Position numbers and translations under genes: made by a program. Shown piece after piece: positions 32,935 through 44,931 of a DNA stretch of 64,000 nt (positions within the stretch are counted from its first letter, which is position 1; each line of letters begins with the position of its first letter). The stretch is from positions 204,651,326 through 204,715,325 of the forward strand of contig CM030366.1 in assembly GCA_017893485.1 (NCBI GenBank), read 5' to 3'. This DNA is from Hemerocallis citrina. Its lineage: Eukaryota > Streptophyta > Magnoliopsida > Asparagales > Asphodelaceae. The notes below the pieces were generated by a model, which was not told the DNA's origin, did not search any database, and worked only from the letters and a program-made list of their open reading frames with translations.

Positions 32935-33954
32935 ATAGAGGTTTCTTCCATTGTAAACGGGTCTGTTTGCACAGACCCGTTGCAAACGGCGATCTGAGCC
33001 GTTGGATCGCTGAAGATCAGATCCAACGGTTCATATCGACCCCGCTCAATTTTTTTAACAAAAAATATAACTTAGTATGTTATTGGCAACGACAGGTTAA
33101 GTTTTATTTTTTTGTTTAAAAATTTAACTTAGCCCGACGACCGGCTAAGATTAACTGAGAATTTTTTTTTTTTAACTCAGACCTACTCCTTCTTTCTCTC
33201 TCTCTCTCCTTATTCTATCTCTCTACTTCCCCGAACCCAAACCAAACCCGAACCCAACCGAAACCAGATTTCCTTTCACTCTGCGACTCCTCCTCTCTCA
33301 CTTCACTTCTCACTCACTCTCTCCCTATTCTCCCCATCTCCATCTTCTAAAGCACATCCTGAAACCCAAAAACCCTAACCTTAATCATACTCTCAAACTC
33401 TTCCTCCTCCTCCTCCGTCCACTGCTGTTGCTCCTCCTCCATTCTCACACTCTCTCACACTGTCAATCTCTCCTCCAATCATAAACCCTCCTCCTCCAAT
33501 CTTCGAACGCAAATTGGGAAGTCGAAACCCTAGTTCGGCAACAACACCTATATTGGGGAAATTCGAAGTTGTGTAGGTAATGACTTAATCTTTGGCTTCG
33601 TAGTTATATATTTATGTTGTTTTTTATATTTTTTATGTCACTTTCTAATTAATTGAATTGATTATTGTGATGCGTAATTTTGTAGATGTAGTAGTTTGTA
33701 TGTAGTATTTTGATAATTTTAGACGGTGGAATATTAGTCGTAGCCGTTATTGTCTGTCCAAATTGTAGATTGAGTCATATTTATAATTGTTCGATATTAG
33801 TAAAATCACATAAACAGTAAAAAAAAATCCGAAACTTGGCGAGGGGTCGGAATCACGACACACAAGCTAATGGAACTTGTAGGAGCGAGTTTCGACTCAT
33901 AATTTGCAAGATACTGTCATGTATCAATTGTGGTTAAGAAAAACGAAAATAAAG

Positions 33955-33956
<2 letters not shown>
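32935..33956 (+). mobile_element. Truncated extra copy of the large MULE's left end
   Basis: CCATTGTAAACGGGTCTG, CACAGACCCGTTGCAAACGG and CCGTTGGATCGCT match 34047-34110. The following Ser/Pro-rich leader-like text (CCCTAG..., CTCCTCCTCCTCC) matches 34540-34740. The unit at about 33820-33935 matches the repeats at 34986-35575. The copy stops at a microsatellite, so it is a partial tandem duplicate or an abutting relative. Confidence 0.65.

Positions 33957-34043
<87 letters not shown>
33957..34043. repeat. Compound microsatellite (AT)n(AG)n
   Basis: About 14 AT units are followed by about 29 AG units, directly next to the left end of the large MULE. The Arg-Glu-repeat reading frame across it is an artefact. 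Confidence 0.95.
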
Positions 34044-34046
<3 letters not shown>

Positions 34047-34985
34047 GCTCCATTGCAAACGGGTCTGTTTGCACAGACCCATTGCAAATTGAGTTTCTGG
34101 CCGTTGGATCGCTTCGATCTAGATCTAACGGCTAGGATCGATCTCGCCCATCAGCCCCCCTCTCTCACTTAAGTGAGGAGGGTTATTTTGGGTATTATAC
34201 CCCCAAATAACTCTTCGACTTAGCCCATCAGCCAATCTCTCACACTTGCTCTTTGTCGAAGCTGATCAAATCCTAATTTTTTTGGCCAAATATTAACCTG
34301 GATCGTTGTTGAGAACAACGACCTATGTAGTTCAAAATATTTTTTGAACCTTAGTCGTTTCTTTCGACAACAGCCAAGGTATAACCTAGGCTGTTGTGGG
34401 GAAGAATGGCTTAGGTTATACAACTTTTTTAAAACATATACGAATTCGCTCAAATTTCTATCTCTATCTCTCACTTTCTTTTGTCTTGTTCGAACTTCGA
34501 TGCTCATTTTAGAACCCAACAGCACTAAACCCTAGCTCCTTCTTCACTTAATACACCCCTACTCCTTCACCTCACTATCTCACTCACTCTCTCCCTCTTT
34601 TCGAACTCTGTCTCTCTCTCTTCCTGACGAATCACCCGAACCCAAAAACCCTAGCTCTAACAAAATCTCCCAAACCCTACTCCTCCTCCTCCGTCTACAT
34701 CAGTGCCTCCACCTCGTTTCTCTCCTTCTAAAAAGCCAACATTGTGCAAGGTATTCAATCTATTCTGGCATCGCAAATATACCTATGATGATTGATTGAA
34801 TTAATTTTATAAATTTTTGAGTCTGCAATTTGTGTGTGATGCATAGTTAGTTGTTTGATGTGTATTATATATAGTTGTTCGATAATTGTAGACGGTTGAA
34901 TTGTAGAAGTAGTTTTTTTTTCCAAATTATAGTTGTAGTTGTAGATTTTATTACTCATTATTGTATAAGTGCACAAACAAGATCT

Positions 34986-35575
34986 AAAAATTTTGAAATT
35001 CTCCGAGTAGGTCGGATTCACCACGCACAAGAAAATCGCAACTTTTAGAAGTGAGTTTTGATTCATGGTTTGCAAGATACGACCGTGGAACGCTTTTCAC
35101 TCATTTTCCTGATTGAAAGTGATACATTGCAATATCTTGCAAATCGTGAGTCGAAAATCACTTCTATAAGTTGCGTTGGCTTGTGTGTGTCGAGTCCGAC
35201 CTACCCGCAAACTTTCGGAATTTATTGATGCCATTTGTGCGGATTTGTCCCGTATATTAAACAACAACAATTATACTTTAAATTTTTTTGGAGACTTCTT
35301 TTCACTAGAAAGCCGCACAAACGACATCCCAAAAATACAAAATTTTGCGAGTATGTCAGACTTACTACACACAAGCCAACACAACTTTTAGAAGTGAGTT
35401 TCGTTTTATGGTTTGCAAGATACGGCCGTATATTGCTTTATTTGCTTTTAATTTGAAATAAATCGATACATTGTCGTATCTCGCAAACCGTGAGTCCAAA
35501 CTCACTTCCAAAAGTTGTGTTGGCATGTGTGTGTTGAGTCTGATCTACTCTCAAAGTTTGGAAATTTTTGGATCC
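34986..35575. repeat. Four 100-bp units in alternating orientation
   Basis: Units at 34986-35090 (+), 35122-35226 (-), 35337-35436 (+) and 35462-35575 (-) share GAAGTGAGTTT, GTTTGCAAGATAC, CACACAAG and GTAGGTC-type phrases or their complements. A fifth unit (+) is at about 33820-33935 in the neighbouring copy. Neighbours can pair with each other, so a transcript would fold into two long hairpins upstream of the transposase frame. Confidence 0.75.
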
Positions 35576-35689
35576 CTTTTGTGTTGTTTTCCCACATATC
35601 TTTTTTCGTGTATTAATATATGCAAATAGTGTGATTATCTCTATATGATTAGTGTATTCATAATTATTATATTATTCTTTATGTTAGAT

Positions 35690-37835
35690 ATGAACAATGA
35701 TGAAGGATATTCTGTTTTTGACGATAATTTTATGTCTACACAAGAAAGTGGTGATTGCATGCTGAAGAGCATCTCAAACCGAAGATATGTATGACCTTTT
35801 ATACCTTAGATGAAGCTGATAACTTTTATTTGTCATATGCTAAATGTGGGGGTTTCGCAATGCGAAAAGGTGTGAATAAATACAAGGGAACCCAAGTCTT
35901 AGATAAGTCTTTTTTGTGTGATAAGAAGGGACTTCACTGAGTCAACTTAGTGAAGGTAGACGGGAAACTACTTCTAGATTAGGTTGCAAAGCTGTCGTTT
36001 GTGTAAAACTGAACGAAGAAAGTAATAAATTGGTGTTTTATTCATTTCATGAACCCCACGATCATGTATTTACTTCACCCGGTAGAAAACAGCTTTTGCC
36101 TCGAAACCGTTCGGTGTCGAATCGCGATAGAAGAATAATGGATCAAATGACCCAAGCTAATATCCCTACAGTGCAAACAAATGCTCCTTTTTCCAAAGTG
36201 CTAGTGGTGGTCACGATAACATAGGATTCACTGAAAAGGATTCTAGAAATCTACTTAGAGACTCGCACAAAGTGATGAAAGGACACGATGAGAACGTTCT
36301 CATTGAATTTTTTGAATCAAAAAAATTGACCTGGTCCTTCATTTTTAATAATTTCTAAGTAGATACCGAAGGTCGGTTGTCTCATTGTATTTAGGTGGAT
36401 GGTACTTCTAGGATGAACTATGAATAATTTTGGGGATGTACTTTATTTTGATGTCACATATAACACGAACCGATATGGAATGCTATTTGTTCCATTTATT
36501 GGTGTCAATCATCATTGGTAATCAACATTCTCAGGAGGTGGGTTCATTCTAAATGAGAATGCCCTTTCTTTTGTGTGGTCCTTTGAAAAGTGGTTAGGAG
36601 TAATGAATCATGCTCAATCTGGCATCGTGACAGACCATGATCGTGGGATCGTCGTCGCAGTGAAGAAAGTTTTTTTCGAGACTCGGCATCGGTATTGCAT
36701 TTGGCACATATTGGATAAGTTACCGCAGGAGGTGCGTATGTCTAATGATGTCGATAAGTTTATGGATGATTTGAAGATTGTCATCTATGATTCTGAATAT
36801 GTACATGATTTCGAAGAGAAATAAAAATTAGTGCTTCTGAAGTACGGAGTTGAGAACAACAAATGGTTGAACGATCTATTTGAAATTTGTGATAAGTGGG
36901 CACCCATCTATGCAAGAGATTCATTTTGGGCTGGCATGTTAAGTAGCCATCGGGTTAAGTCTATACATTCTTTTTTGAAGCATCATACAGAAAAGAAGTA
37001 CTCCTTACATGAATTTATCGTCATCTTTGATAGACTTTTGGCTAAGTAAAGACACGATGAACTTAAAGAAAATCATCGTAACCGGAAAATGATACCGAAA
37101 TTTAAGACCCAATGGGCGTTGGAAGAACATTTGGCGCGAATATACAATTTGAAAATATTGTACAAATTTCAAGATGAAGTTACAAAAAGTTTATTATATA
37201 ATGTGACTTTCGTAGCCAATCTTGACACACTGGGTAGTTCTATCAGTCCATGTGATGCTTTGTGGAGAATCCGAACTGGGGAGGTTGATTCAATTGTGCA
37301 AACTCCGTCAAATTGTTACTTGTGGTTGTCTCATGTTCAAGTTCATTGGCATTCCCTACAAACATATTTTGGTTGTTCTTCGGTTCAGTCATCATACTTC
37401 TCTACTGGATATATATTAAAAGAAGATGGACTCAGGATGTGATAAGAATAAGCTATACATCTGTTCCACACGAAGGAAGTAGCCAAAATTTTGCTTCTTG
37501 CTGTTATGAATTGAGTTATCACGTAAAACAAATGATTGATCTTGGTTGTTCCTCCGATTCTAGTTACATATACATGCTTGATCTCATGCTCAAAGGCATC
37601 GACGGCGTTTCTCGTCTACAAATGCATCCCGAAGGTAGTGCACAACCCCTATGCTGAAGGAAGTGAATATGCACATGTACGTGTGAGGACCCGGGATAGT
37701 GTGTTACAAAGGGATGGCCTATAGGGAATACATTGAAGTCGATAAGAGAGCAACTTCGTGGTAAAAAACCTACAGGTTCAAAACATGTGGTTTGCACGTA
37801 TTCGAACATGATTCAAGAAATTGTCCAACCCTAGT
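35690..37835 (+). pseudogene. FAR1/FRS-type MULE transposase, broken
   Basis: Blocks appear in family order across several frames. MNNDEGYSVFDDN is at 35690, after an acceptor-like TTAG. The FAR1 zinc-binding domain is at 35755-36210 (ICMTFYTLDEADNFYLSYA, then SFHEPHDHVFTSP). The transposase core is at 36390-36560 (FGDVLYFDVTYNTN with the first D), and 36573-36824 has TDHDRGI (second D) and RYCIWHILDKL. 36831-37049 has the helix that normally carries the catalytic Glu in a RSES-type motif; here it reads HRVKSIHSF, so that Glu is Lys. The zinc-knuckle-like end (CGLHVFEHDSRNCP-type) lies near 37780-37830. At least five frameshifts or stops are seen. No function is left for DNA cutting. Confidence 0.85.
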
Positions 37836-38539
37836 TGAGGGGTAAAATATTTCTTCCTTTTGTTAGTTTATATTGAAAATATTCAAGCTTGCTTTGTATT
37901 TTGACGTGCATATATATACCATGTTGAGTAACTCAAACTACTCATTTATTTTAGGGCAACCAATTCAGAAGAAGTTGTTCTAACCGATGAAGAGAGTTTC
38001 GACGATAATTTTGATGAACCATTGTGAGGTAAAATTTTAATGGGATGAAGTATTTGAAGTTTGTAGACTAACAATACTAATATCCTTTTTGTATCAATTT
38101 TATAAATCGTACAGGTATTTATTGAAGGAAGCTCTCTTGTCTCTTGTTGCATCATATCTTAATTAAAACTGTGTAAATATATTTATATGTAATCGGTTAA
38201 AGTTATGTGTCTTGGTTTTCTTTTTTTGATGATAATATTTTTTCCAAACGAATGTGTGGATGTAGTGGGTTTTGTTGATAATTTTTTTGTTGTTTTACTT
38301 GATATTCATAATGTTTTTTGTTTTGGTTGTTGATTGATGATTAGTAAATTCTGTTATTGGTCTTAACAAGATGAGTATTGTGAAGGTTGAATGAGATTGG
38401 GTATGAAATTTATGAGAGTAACAGTTGAACATAAAATGTTTTTGCAGCAGCTTATGCTGGTTTTGACAGCAGTTTCTTTTTTCCTAATCCGGTGTTGGAA
38501 CCAACGACCCAAGGCTAAACAAGAAATTTCATTTAATAT

Positions 38540-41110
38540 TAGAGGATTCAAGTCAGAGAGCAATGCAAAATATTCGAAAGTGGAATATAAACTAAAGTCG
38601 TTATTGGAAATAACGGCCTAGGGTTACATATGGAACAACGGCCTAAGATCAACAAATGAAGTGAAGCAATTGACTTTGCTCTCTGACTTGTGGTGGGCAT
38701 ATTTTATCAACATCAGTCATTATCTAAGACTAAATGTAGATCTACTTACCCTAAGGCTAAATAAGAAATTCCATTTAATATTGGACGGGTTCAAGTTAGA
38801 GAGCAATGCAAAATATTTGAAAGTGGGATATAAACTAAAGTCGTTGTTGGAAACAACAGCCTAGGGTTACATAGGTTGTTGTGCCAAACAATGGCCTAAG
38901 ATCAACAAATAAAGTGAAGCAATTGACTCTGCTCTCTGACTTGTGGTGGGCAATTTTTATCAAAGGCAATTGTTATCTAAGACTAAATGTAGATCTACTT
39001 AGGTCGTTGTCTCGGATAACAGCCTAAGGCTAAACAAGAAATTCCATTCAATATTGGAGGGCTCAAGTCAGAGAGCAATGCAAATATTCGAAAGTGGGAT
39101 ATAAACTAAATTCGTTGTTAGAAACAACGGCCTAGGGTTACATAGGTCGTTGTTCCAAACAACTTCCTAAGATCAACAAATTTCTCATATGCTCTCTGAC
39201 TTCAACTTGCTAATATTCTCATAATACCATACTAACCTAAGTCGTTGTTCAAAACAATGACCTACATTAAGGAAGGTTAGGGTAGGGTTAGGGTAGGTTA
39301 GGGTAAGGGTTATGGAGGTTTAGGGTTAGGGTAGGATAAGGGATAATACATTGGAACTTATTTGAACATAATTTTATTAGGGAACGATAGTAAAAGGTGG
39401 AGATCAGATGAATAGAATACAACATTCGTTACTTGAATATAGTTTAAATTTATTTAAAAATCATTCAACTCTTTTAAAAAACTGTTTCTTACGTTCAACA
39501 TATCTTAATAAATGTGTTCCTCCCATACCCAAGAGATGTCATCTCATTTATCATTCAAATTAAATTCTCCAATAACTTGGTACACTTTACCGCTACATTT
39601 TAGTTCAAAAAAACCTAAACAGATGGGGGGGGGGGGATCATAACCCCCTCAAAGTCTGAGAGATTGGTTTCTTGACATAAACAGAAGTCGTTGTTGGAAA
39701 CAACGACCTAGGATAACTTAGGCCGTTGTCTCAAACAATGGCCTAAGCTAAACAAAAAATCTAAAGAACTATTTGTTTGTTTGCATTTTTTCCAATTTTT
39801 GTTTTAAATCACCAAATTTTGAAGAGCGTGAATAAATTATATTTTAGGATTAGGGTTAGACATTAAATAAAAGTTATGTAAGTGATTAGGGATAGGGCTA
39901 TCTTAATGGTTAAGGTCAAGGGTATGGTTGTAGGGTTAGGTTTAGGGTTAATTTAAGAGGATTTAGATAAGCTGAACAGGGATGCACTCTCTCATATTTT
40001 GAATGTCCCCAAATTTATATGTTCCAAAATATATCAAATTTGTTTGTTTTATAGATATAGTGAAATTTAGAAGATCAAGAAACAAATTAAAGTTTTCCAT
40101 ATAAAATATTCAAAAATACTTGCCAAAATTTATAGGAGTGTTCTCTTACGATGTACAAGATCTCAATAGATGTGTTCATCCCTTTCCATAGTGAGATCAT
40201 CATATAATAAAATTTTAAAAAGGCCGTAACATATATGTTCACCTTTTGAGTAGGACATTCTCATTATTAACATTGTAAACCAATAATAAAAAACATTTGC
40301 TCAACAAAATAAAAAATAAAAAATAGAAGTGGTACATACCCCCAAAAGTCTTTAAAAAAGTGGGAGAATGAGTTTACAACGACCTAAGATACGGAATATT
40401 TTTTGTTTTTACAAAATTTGGTTAAGATTTTTTTTATAAAATATTTAATATATTTACCCTTAGTATTATATTGTTCATTTTTCTGCTAAAAAGTGAAATT
40501 AATAAAATATAGAGATGAAAAATAAGATTATAGATGTCTTTGGTGTAGAGTTCAAGAACCTCTATTCATAGAGACAGAACAAGAATGTTGTAAAAAAGGA
40601 GATGAGATGAAAGTAGAGATGAAGAATGAGAATTAAGCTAGGCTGTTGTCTCCAACAACGACCAATGTTATAGCTTAACAACATATAATTGGCTATTGTT
40701 CAAGTCAAAGAGCAAGGCTACTTAAACAAAAAATTTCATATCAACTGAAGCTATTGTCTCCAACAACGGCCTAGGTTATAGTAGGTCATTGTCATGGACA
40801 ACGGCTTTGGTTGTTATAGAAGTTGGCATATCAAGTTAGAGAGCAATACTTTTGTCTTCATTTTGGCATTGAGCTTAGGCCGTTGTGTGCAACAACGACC
40901 TAGGTTAATGAAAAAAAAAGTTTGGTAAGCCTAGGTCAAGTCAGAAAGCAATACAACTTAAACGAAAAATTCATATCAACTAAATTCGTTGTCTCCAAGG
41001 ACGGCCTAGGTTATAGTAGGTCGTTGTGCTGGATAACGGCTTTGGTTGTTATAAAATAGGAATATCAAGTCAGAGAGCAATTATTGTCTTCATTTTGGCA
41101 TTGAGCTTAG
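38540..41110. repeat. Array of hairpin motifs in the large MULE
   Basis: About 16 copies of a 27-30 bp imperfect palindrome occur here, with arms of the type TAGG(T/C)CGTTGT and ACAACGGCCTA and a 4-6 base loop (for example near 38598, 38840, 39003, 39112, 39240, 39688, 39720, 40642, 40878 and 41017). Interspersed in both orientations are about ten copies of CAAGTCAGAGAGCAA (for example 38550, 38680 inverted, 39065, 40830, 41068). The units near 38540, 38785 and 39060 form a 240-270 bp tandem. Further copies are at 34300-34400 and 52493-52640. No coding sequence was found. AT-rich text fills 39960-40640. Confidence 0.75.
39278..39345. repeat. Telomere-like GGTTAGGG/TTTAGGG run
   Basis: A 68-base stretch is made of TTAGGG, TAGGGTAGG and TTTAGGGTTAGGG variants. 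A second, looser stretch is at about 39840-39960 (ATTAGGGTTAG, GGTTTAGGGTTAA). Both lie inside the hairpin array of the MULE, far from any known chromosome end. Confidence 0.7.
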
Positions 41111-41115
41111 GCCAT

Positions 41116-43211
41116 TGTCACGCCCCGCTTCCTAACAATATGAAATACGAGTGCATGACATTGACTGAGCGAATGACTAACGTCACCCATAAGCTGTTTA
41201 TCTGATCAACTCAACAATATAATCAATACAAAACAAATGCGCAGAGCAATAATAATAATCTCATGAACAATAGTACTTGGAATGAAGCAATCAAAATAAC
41301 CAAATACATTTATAATAATCCAACGTCTGGAAACAATAATAAAATTCGAGACATAAGCCCAAAACAATAATAATCCAATCCAAAATAATAACAAGTCTTA
41401 ATACATTAAGTTTATTAAAGCAATAAGCAATGAGAAAACAGTAGTCTTCAGAATATTTGTTCTCCAATTCCAGCAGGCAATTCTCCTTCATTACCTGTAT
41501 ACACTTCATCTAAAAAGAAGAGAAAAATTGTCCTTAGAGCAAGTCATGAACAGTAAGTAGAGAAAGCAGGGAACAATGGAATAACGGTGTAACAATGAAT
41601 CAATGGATCAATAGGAATCAATAACATGAGACAATAATCATGATAATCGATGCATCAATAGGAATTTTATCATTTGATTAGCATTTTTACTGTTTAAACA
41701 TGAAGGGTACGAGAATCTGAAATTTTGAAAGTAAAAACACAGCTGTAGTAAAACAGGGCATAACTTTTGCTACAAAACTCTGGAATTCGAAATTTCAAGA
41801 TGTTCTGGAAACTAGAAATATAAGGCTACAGTTCATATTCAGAAAGTATTTCATTTTAAGGCCGTTTACTAGGTTCGAAAACAGCGGTCAATATTCAGGT
41901 CAGCAAGCATATACAGGGTTTTGGGGGGTATTTTCATGAAAATAAATTAATTAAACAATATGTGTATCGATTCTCTAGTCAATAAATTGTGTAATCAACA
42001 TGATGGATGTCAAAACATGATAAATAAAACTAGAACACGCTCATACATCAATTTATCATCAATCGATCAAACAATATACAACCTAGCAATTGTCTCTACA
42101 ATAATTTATTTGTATCGTGACTATATGTGTAACCCAATTATCCATACTATATGATGTATGCAAGATTCAATATTTTTGGAGTCAAATTGGCACGATGTCA
42201 AGAGTATTGGGATTAGCTCGTGTAAACCCACAATAAACCCAACGAAAGAGATAAACAAAGTATAATATAATAACAAGGGATCTACTTGCAAGTGTTTCAA
42301 TGAGACTTGAATTTAATACAATTAGCAATTCAAGAGGTTGGTGACTTGCCCGTTAGACGGTGAAAATGAGTACCAAGAATAACGGGATAAGAATCTTGAA
42401 GCAACGGACTCACGAACTAGTACAATCCCAAAAGCACGTGCAATAGAATCCAAGAGCAAAACAGTAAGAGCAAAGAGAACTCAGAAACTGCAGCAACCAA
42501 CAAAGAGACAGCAGCAACAATGGCCAGGCCAAGGGGCGGCGGCGTCACTGGGTCTTCGGTGAAAGGCGTCGACGGTCGAGGTCGAGCAGTGCGCTGGTGG
42601 CTGCGGTTGACAATCAATCAGGGAAGGGGAAGGTCGGGTTCTGCCTGCTGTTGACGAGCGAAACAGAGAGGGAAGAAGACATAGGGTTTTGGGGGTTGGT
42701 CTAGGGCGACTGTGTGGTGCCGACGGGGGTTGGGCGATAGGAAGCGGCGACAGGGTGGGCAGAGCTGGCCGGGGAAGACGCCGAAAAAGGGAAGGGTGTT
42801 TTTGGCCGGGAAAAACTCCAACCAGGAGAGAGAGAACGAGAGGAGAGAGAATATGAGAGAGATTAGACAACTATGGTTTCGATTTGTGTGCAAAAATTAG
42901 GGTTTACATTAGGATTGTATTTATATGGTACAATTTGGGTACTGGGTTAGTGGTTTAGGGTTCAATAATAGTGGATTTGGGCTAAGAACAAATGAAATTG
43001 GTTTTTTAGGGTTCAATTAAGGGAAAGATCAAAATCAATAGGGTTCAAATAAAAATACCCACAATTAAATAAGTGATAATAGGGTCAACATAAATGGCTC
43101 AATCAAAAAGAACGGAGATTCATGAACAATTCTTAATTAAAATAACAATTGCAAGAAGAAAAAAATATTACAAAAGGGGGAAATTTGAAAATTACAAAAA
43201 CGGTAGTTACA
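41116..43211 (-). repeat. 3' LTR of the chromovirus, with an internal deletion
   Basis: It begins TGTCACGCCCCGCTTCC and ends GGTAGTTACA (+ strand reading). It is 2096 bp against 3041 bp in the other copy. About 950 bases present at 49996-50945 are missing after GATAATCGATGCA (41655). A GC-rich part at 42480-42800 and the GAGAGAG tract at 42828-42862 match 51770-52150. Confidence 0.9.
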
Positions 43212-43298
43212 ATCCTATTCACCTTACAATTAAATTTCGTCCTCGAAATTTAAGCAAGTGGTAGTAGGATAACCCCAAGGAAAAGAAAAGAACAAGAA

Positions 43299-44928
43299 CT
43301 ACTCAAAAAGATGGGGAAATCTCTTCCGAATCACACTCTCAAGCTCCCAAGTCGACTCACCAGACGAGTGAGGATTCCAAGAAACACGAACTAACTTGAT
43401 AACCTTATTCTTCAAAATCTTCTCCCTCCGATCCACAATCAAAACTGGATGGATCTCACAAGACAAATCTGGTTGAACCTGACAACTCCGAATAGTCAAT
43501 AACATGACTATCATCCTGAACATACTTCCTGAGCTGGGAAACATGGAAGACGTCATGCATTCCAGAAAGAACTGGAGACAACGTGAGTCTATAGGACACC
43601 TTGCCTACTCGCTCCACCACATCAAACGAACCAATGAATCTAGGGCTCAACTTGCCCCCACCACCAAAACGAATCACACCTTTCCATGGAGACACCTTGA
43701 GGAACACATGATCACCCACTTCGAACTCTAACGATCGCCTGTACATGTCTGCCTATTTCCTCTGCCTATCCTGTGCGGCATGTAAATGCTTCCTGATCTA
43801 GGCCACTACCTCAACAGTCTTCGTGATCAACTCTGGCCCCAAAAGCTTCCTCTCACCAATGTCATCCCAGCACACTGGTGATCTACACTTTTGACCATAC
43901 AAAACTTCATACGGAGCTGCCTGAAGACTAGCTTGGTAGCTATTGTTGTATGAAAACTCCACCAAGTGTAGATGATCTTTTCAAGAACCTCCAAACTGAA
44001 GCACACAGGACTTCAACATATCCTCCAAGTTCTGAATAGTCCTCTCTGATTGACCATCTGTCTGCGGATGGAATGCAGTACTTAACTTTAGCTTACTCCC
44101 AAGACTGGTCTAAAGACTCTCCCAGAATTGAGATCTGAATCTAGTATCTCTGTCTGATATAATACTGACAGGAACAACATGCAATCTCACAATCTCCTGC
44201 ATATACCTTTATACAAGACTCTCTGTAGACTGCCCAACTCTGAAAGGAATAAAATTAGCACTCTTCGTCAAGCGGTCCACAATAACCCAAATGATATTGT
44301 GACCCTTGGGACTTCTAGGCAAAGCAGTCATGAAATCCATAGTGATATTCTCCCATTTCCACTTTGGAATAGGAAGTGGTTAAAGAAATCCAGCAGTCCT
44401 CTGATGTTCTGTCTTCACTTGCTGACAAATCAAACACTGAGAACTAAATCTTGCAACATCCATCTTCATACCTTGCCACCAGAAATGCAACTTCAAATCT
44501 CGATACATCTTCGTACCACCGGGATGAATAGAATACTGCGAATGGTGGGCTTCTCCAAGTAACTTCTGTCTGACCTCTCCCTCTGGAACACAAAGACGAG
44601 CCCTAAAACGGAGAGATCCATCCTTATGAATCACCAAATCAGTTCTCAAACCAGCCTCAACTTTAGCTCGAAACTTCTGCAATTGCACATCACCAAACCG
44701 TGCCTCCTTAATCTGATCCACCAAAGACGATTGCAACTGGAGCACCATACAACTCTGCCCAGAACCAGGCAATACCACATCCAATTCCAATCTCCTTATA
44801 GATTCCACAAGTTCCTTCTGCTTAGTAAGAACCATAGCAACAAGTCTTCTACTCAAAGCATCAGTCACTGAATTAATCTTACCAGGGTGATACTGCAAAC
44901 TGATATCATAATCCACCATGAATTCCAA
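43299..44928 (-). pseudogene. Chromovirus integrase with C-terminal chromodomain
   Basis: RNase H ends with YHPGKINSVTDALSRR. The integrase zinc domain is next (HHSQYSIHPGGTKMYRDL, then CLICQQVK). Catalytic residues lie in TMDFMTALPRS (D), IISDRDTRF (D) and FHPQTDGQSERT (E), between 44400 and 44030, interrupted by stops. 43746-43456 has the GDHVFLKVSPWKG block. The chromodomain near 43400-43299 ends STWELESVIRKRFPHLF. Chromodomains direct integration to particular chromatin. Confidence 0.85.
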
Positions 44929-44931
44929 CCA

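Noticed and set aside
33904..34092. Reading frame with a long Arg-Glu repeat
   Set aside because: It is the translation of the (AG)n microsatellite and the MULE end.
42417..42617. Small hydrophobic frame also open in the second LTR (51700-51903)
   Set aside because: Both LTRs were identical at insertion, so a shared open frame is expected. Most differences since then change the peptide, so no protein-level selection is seen.
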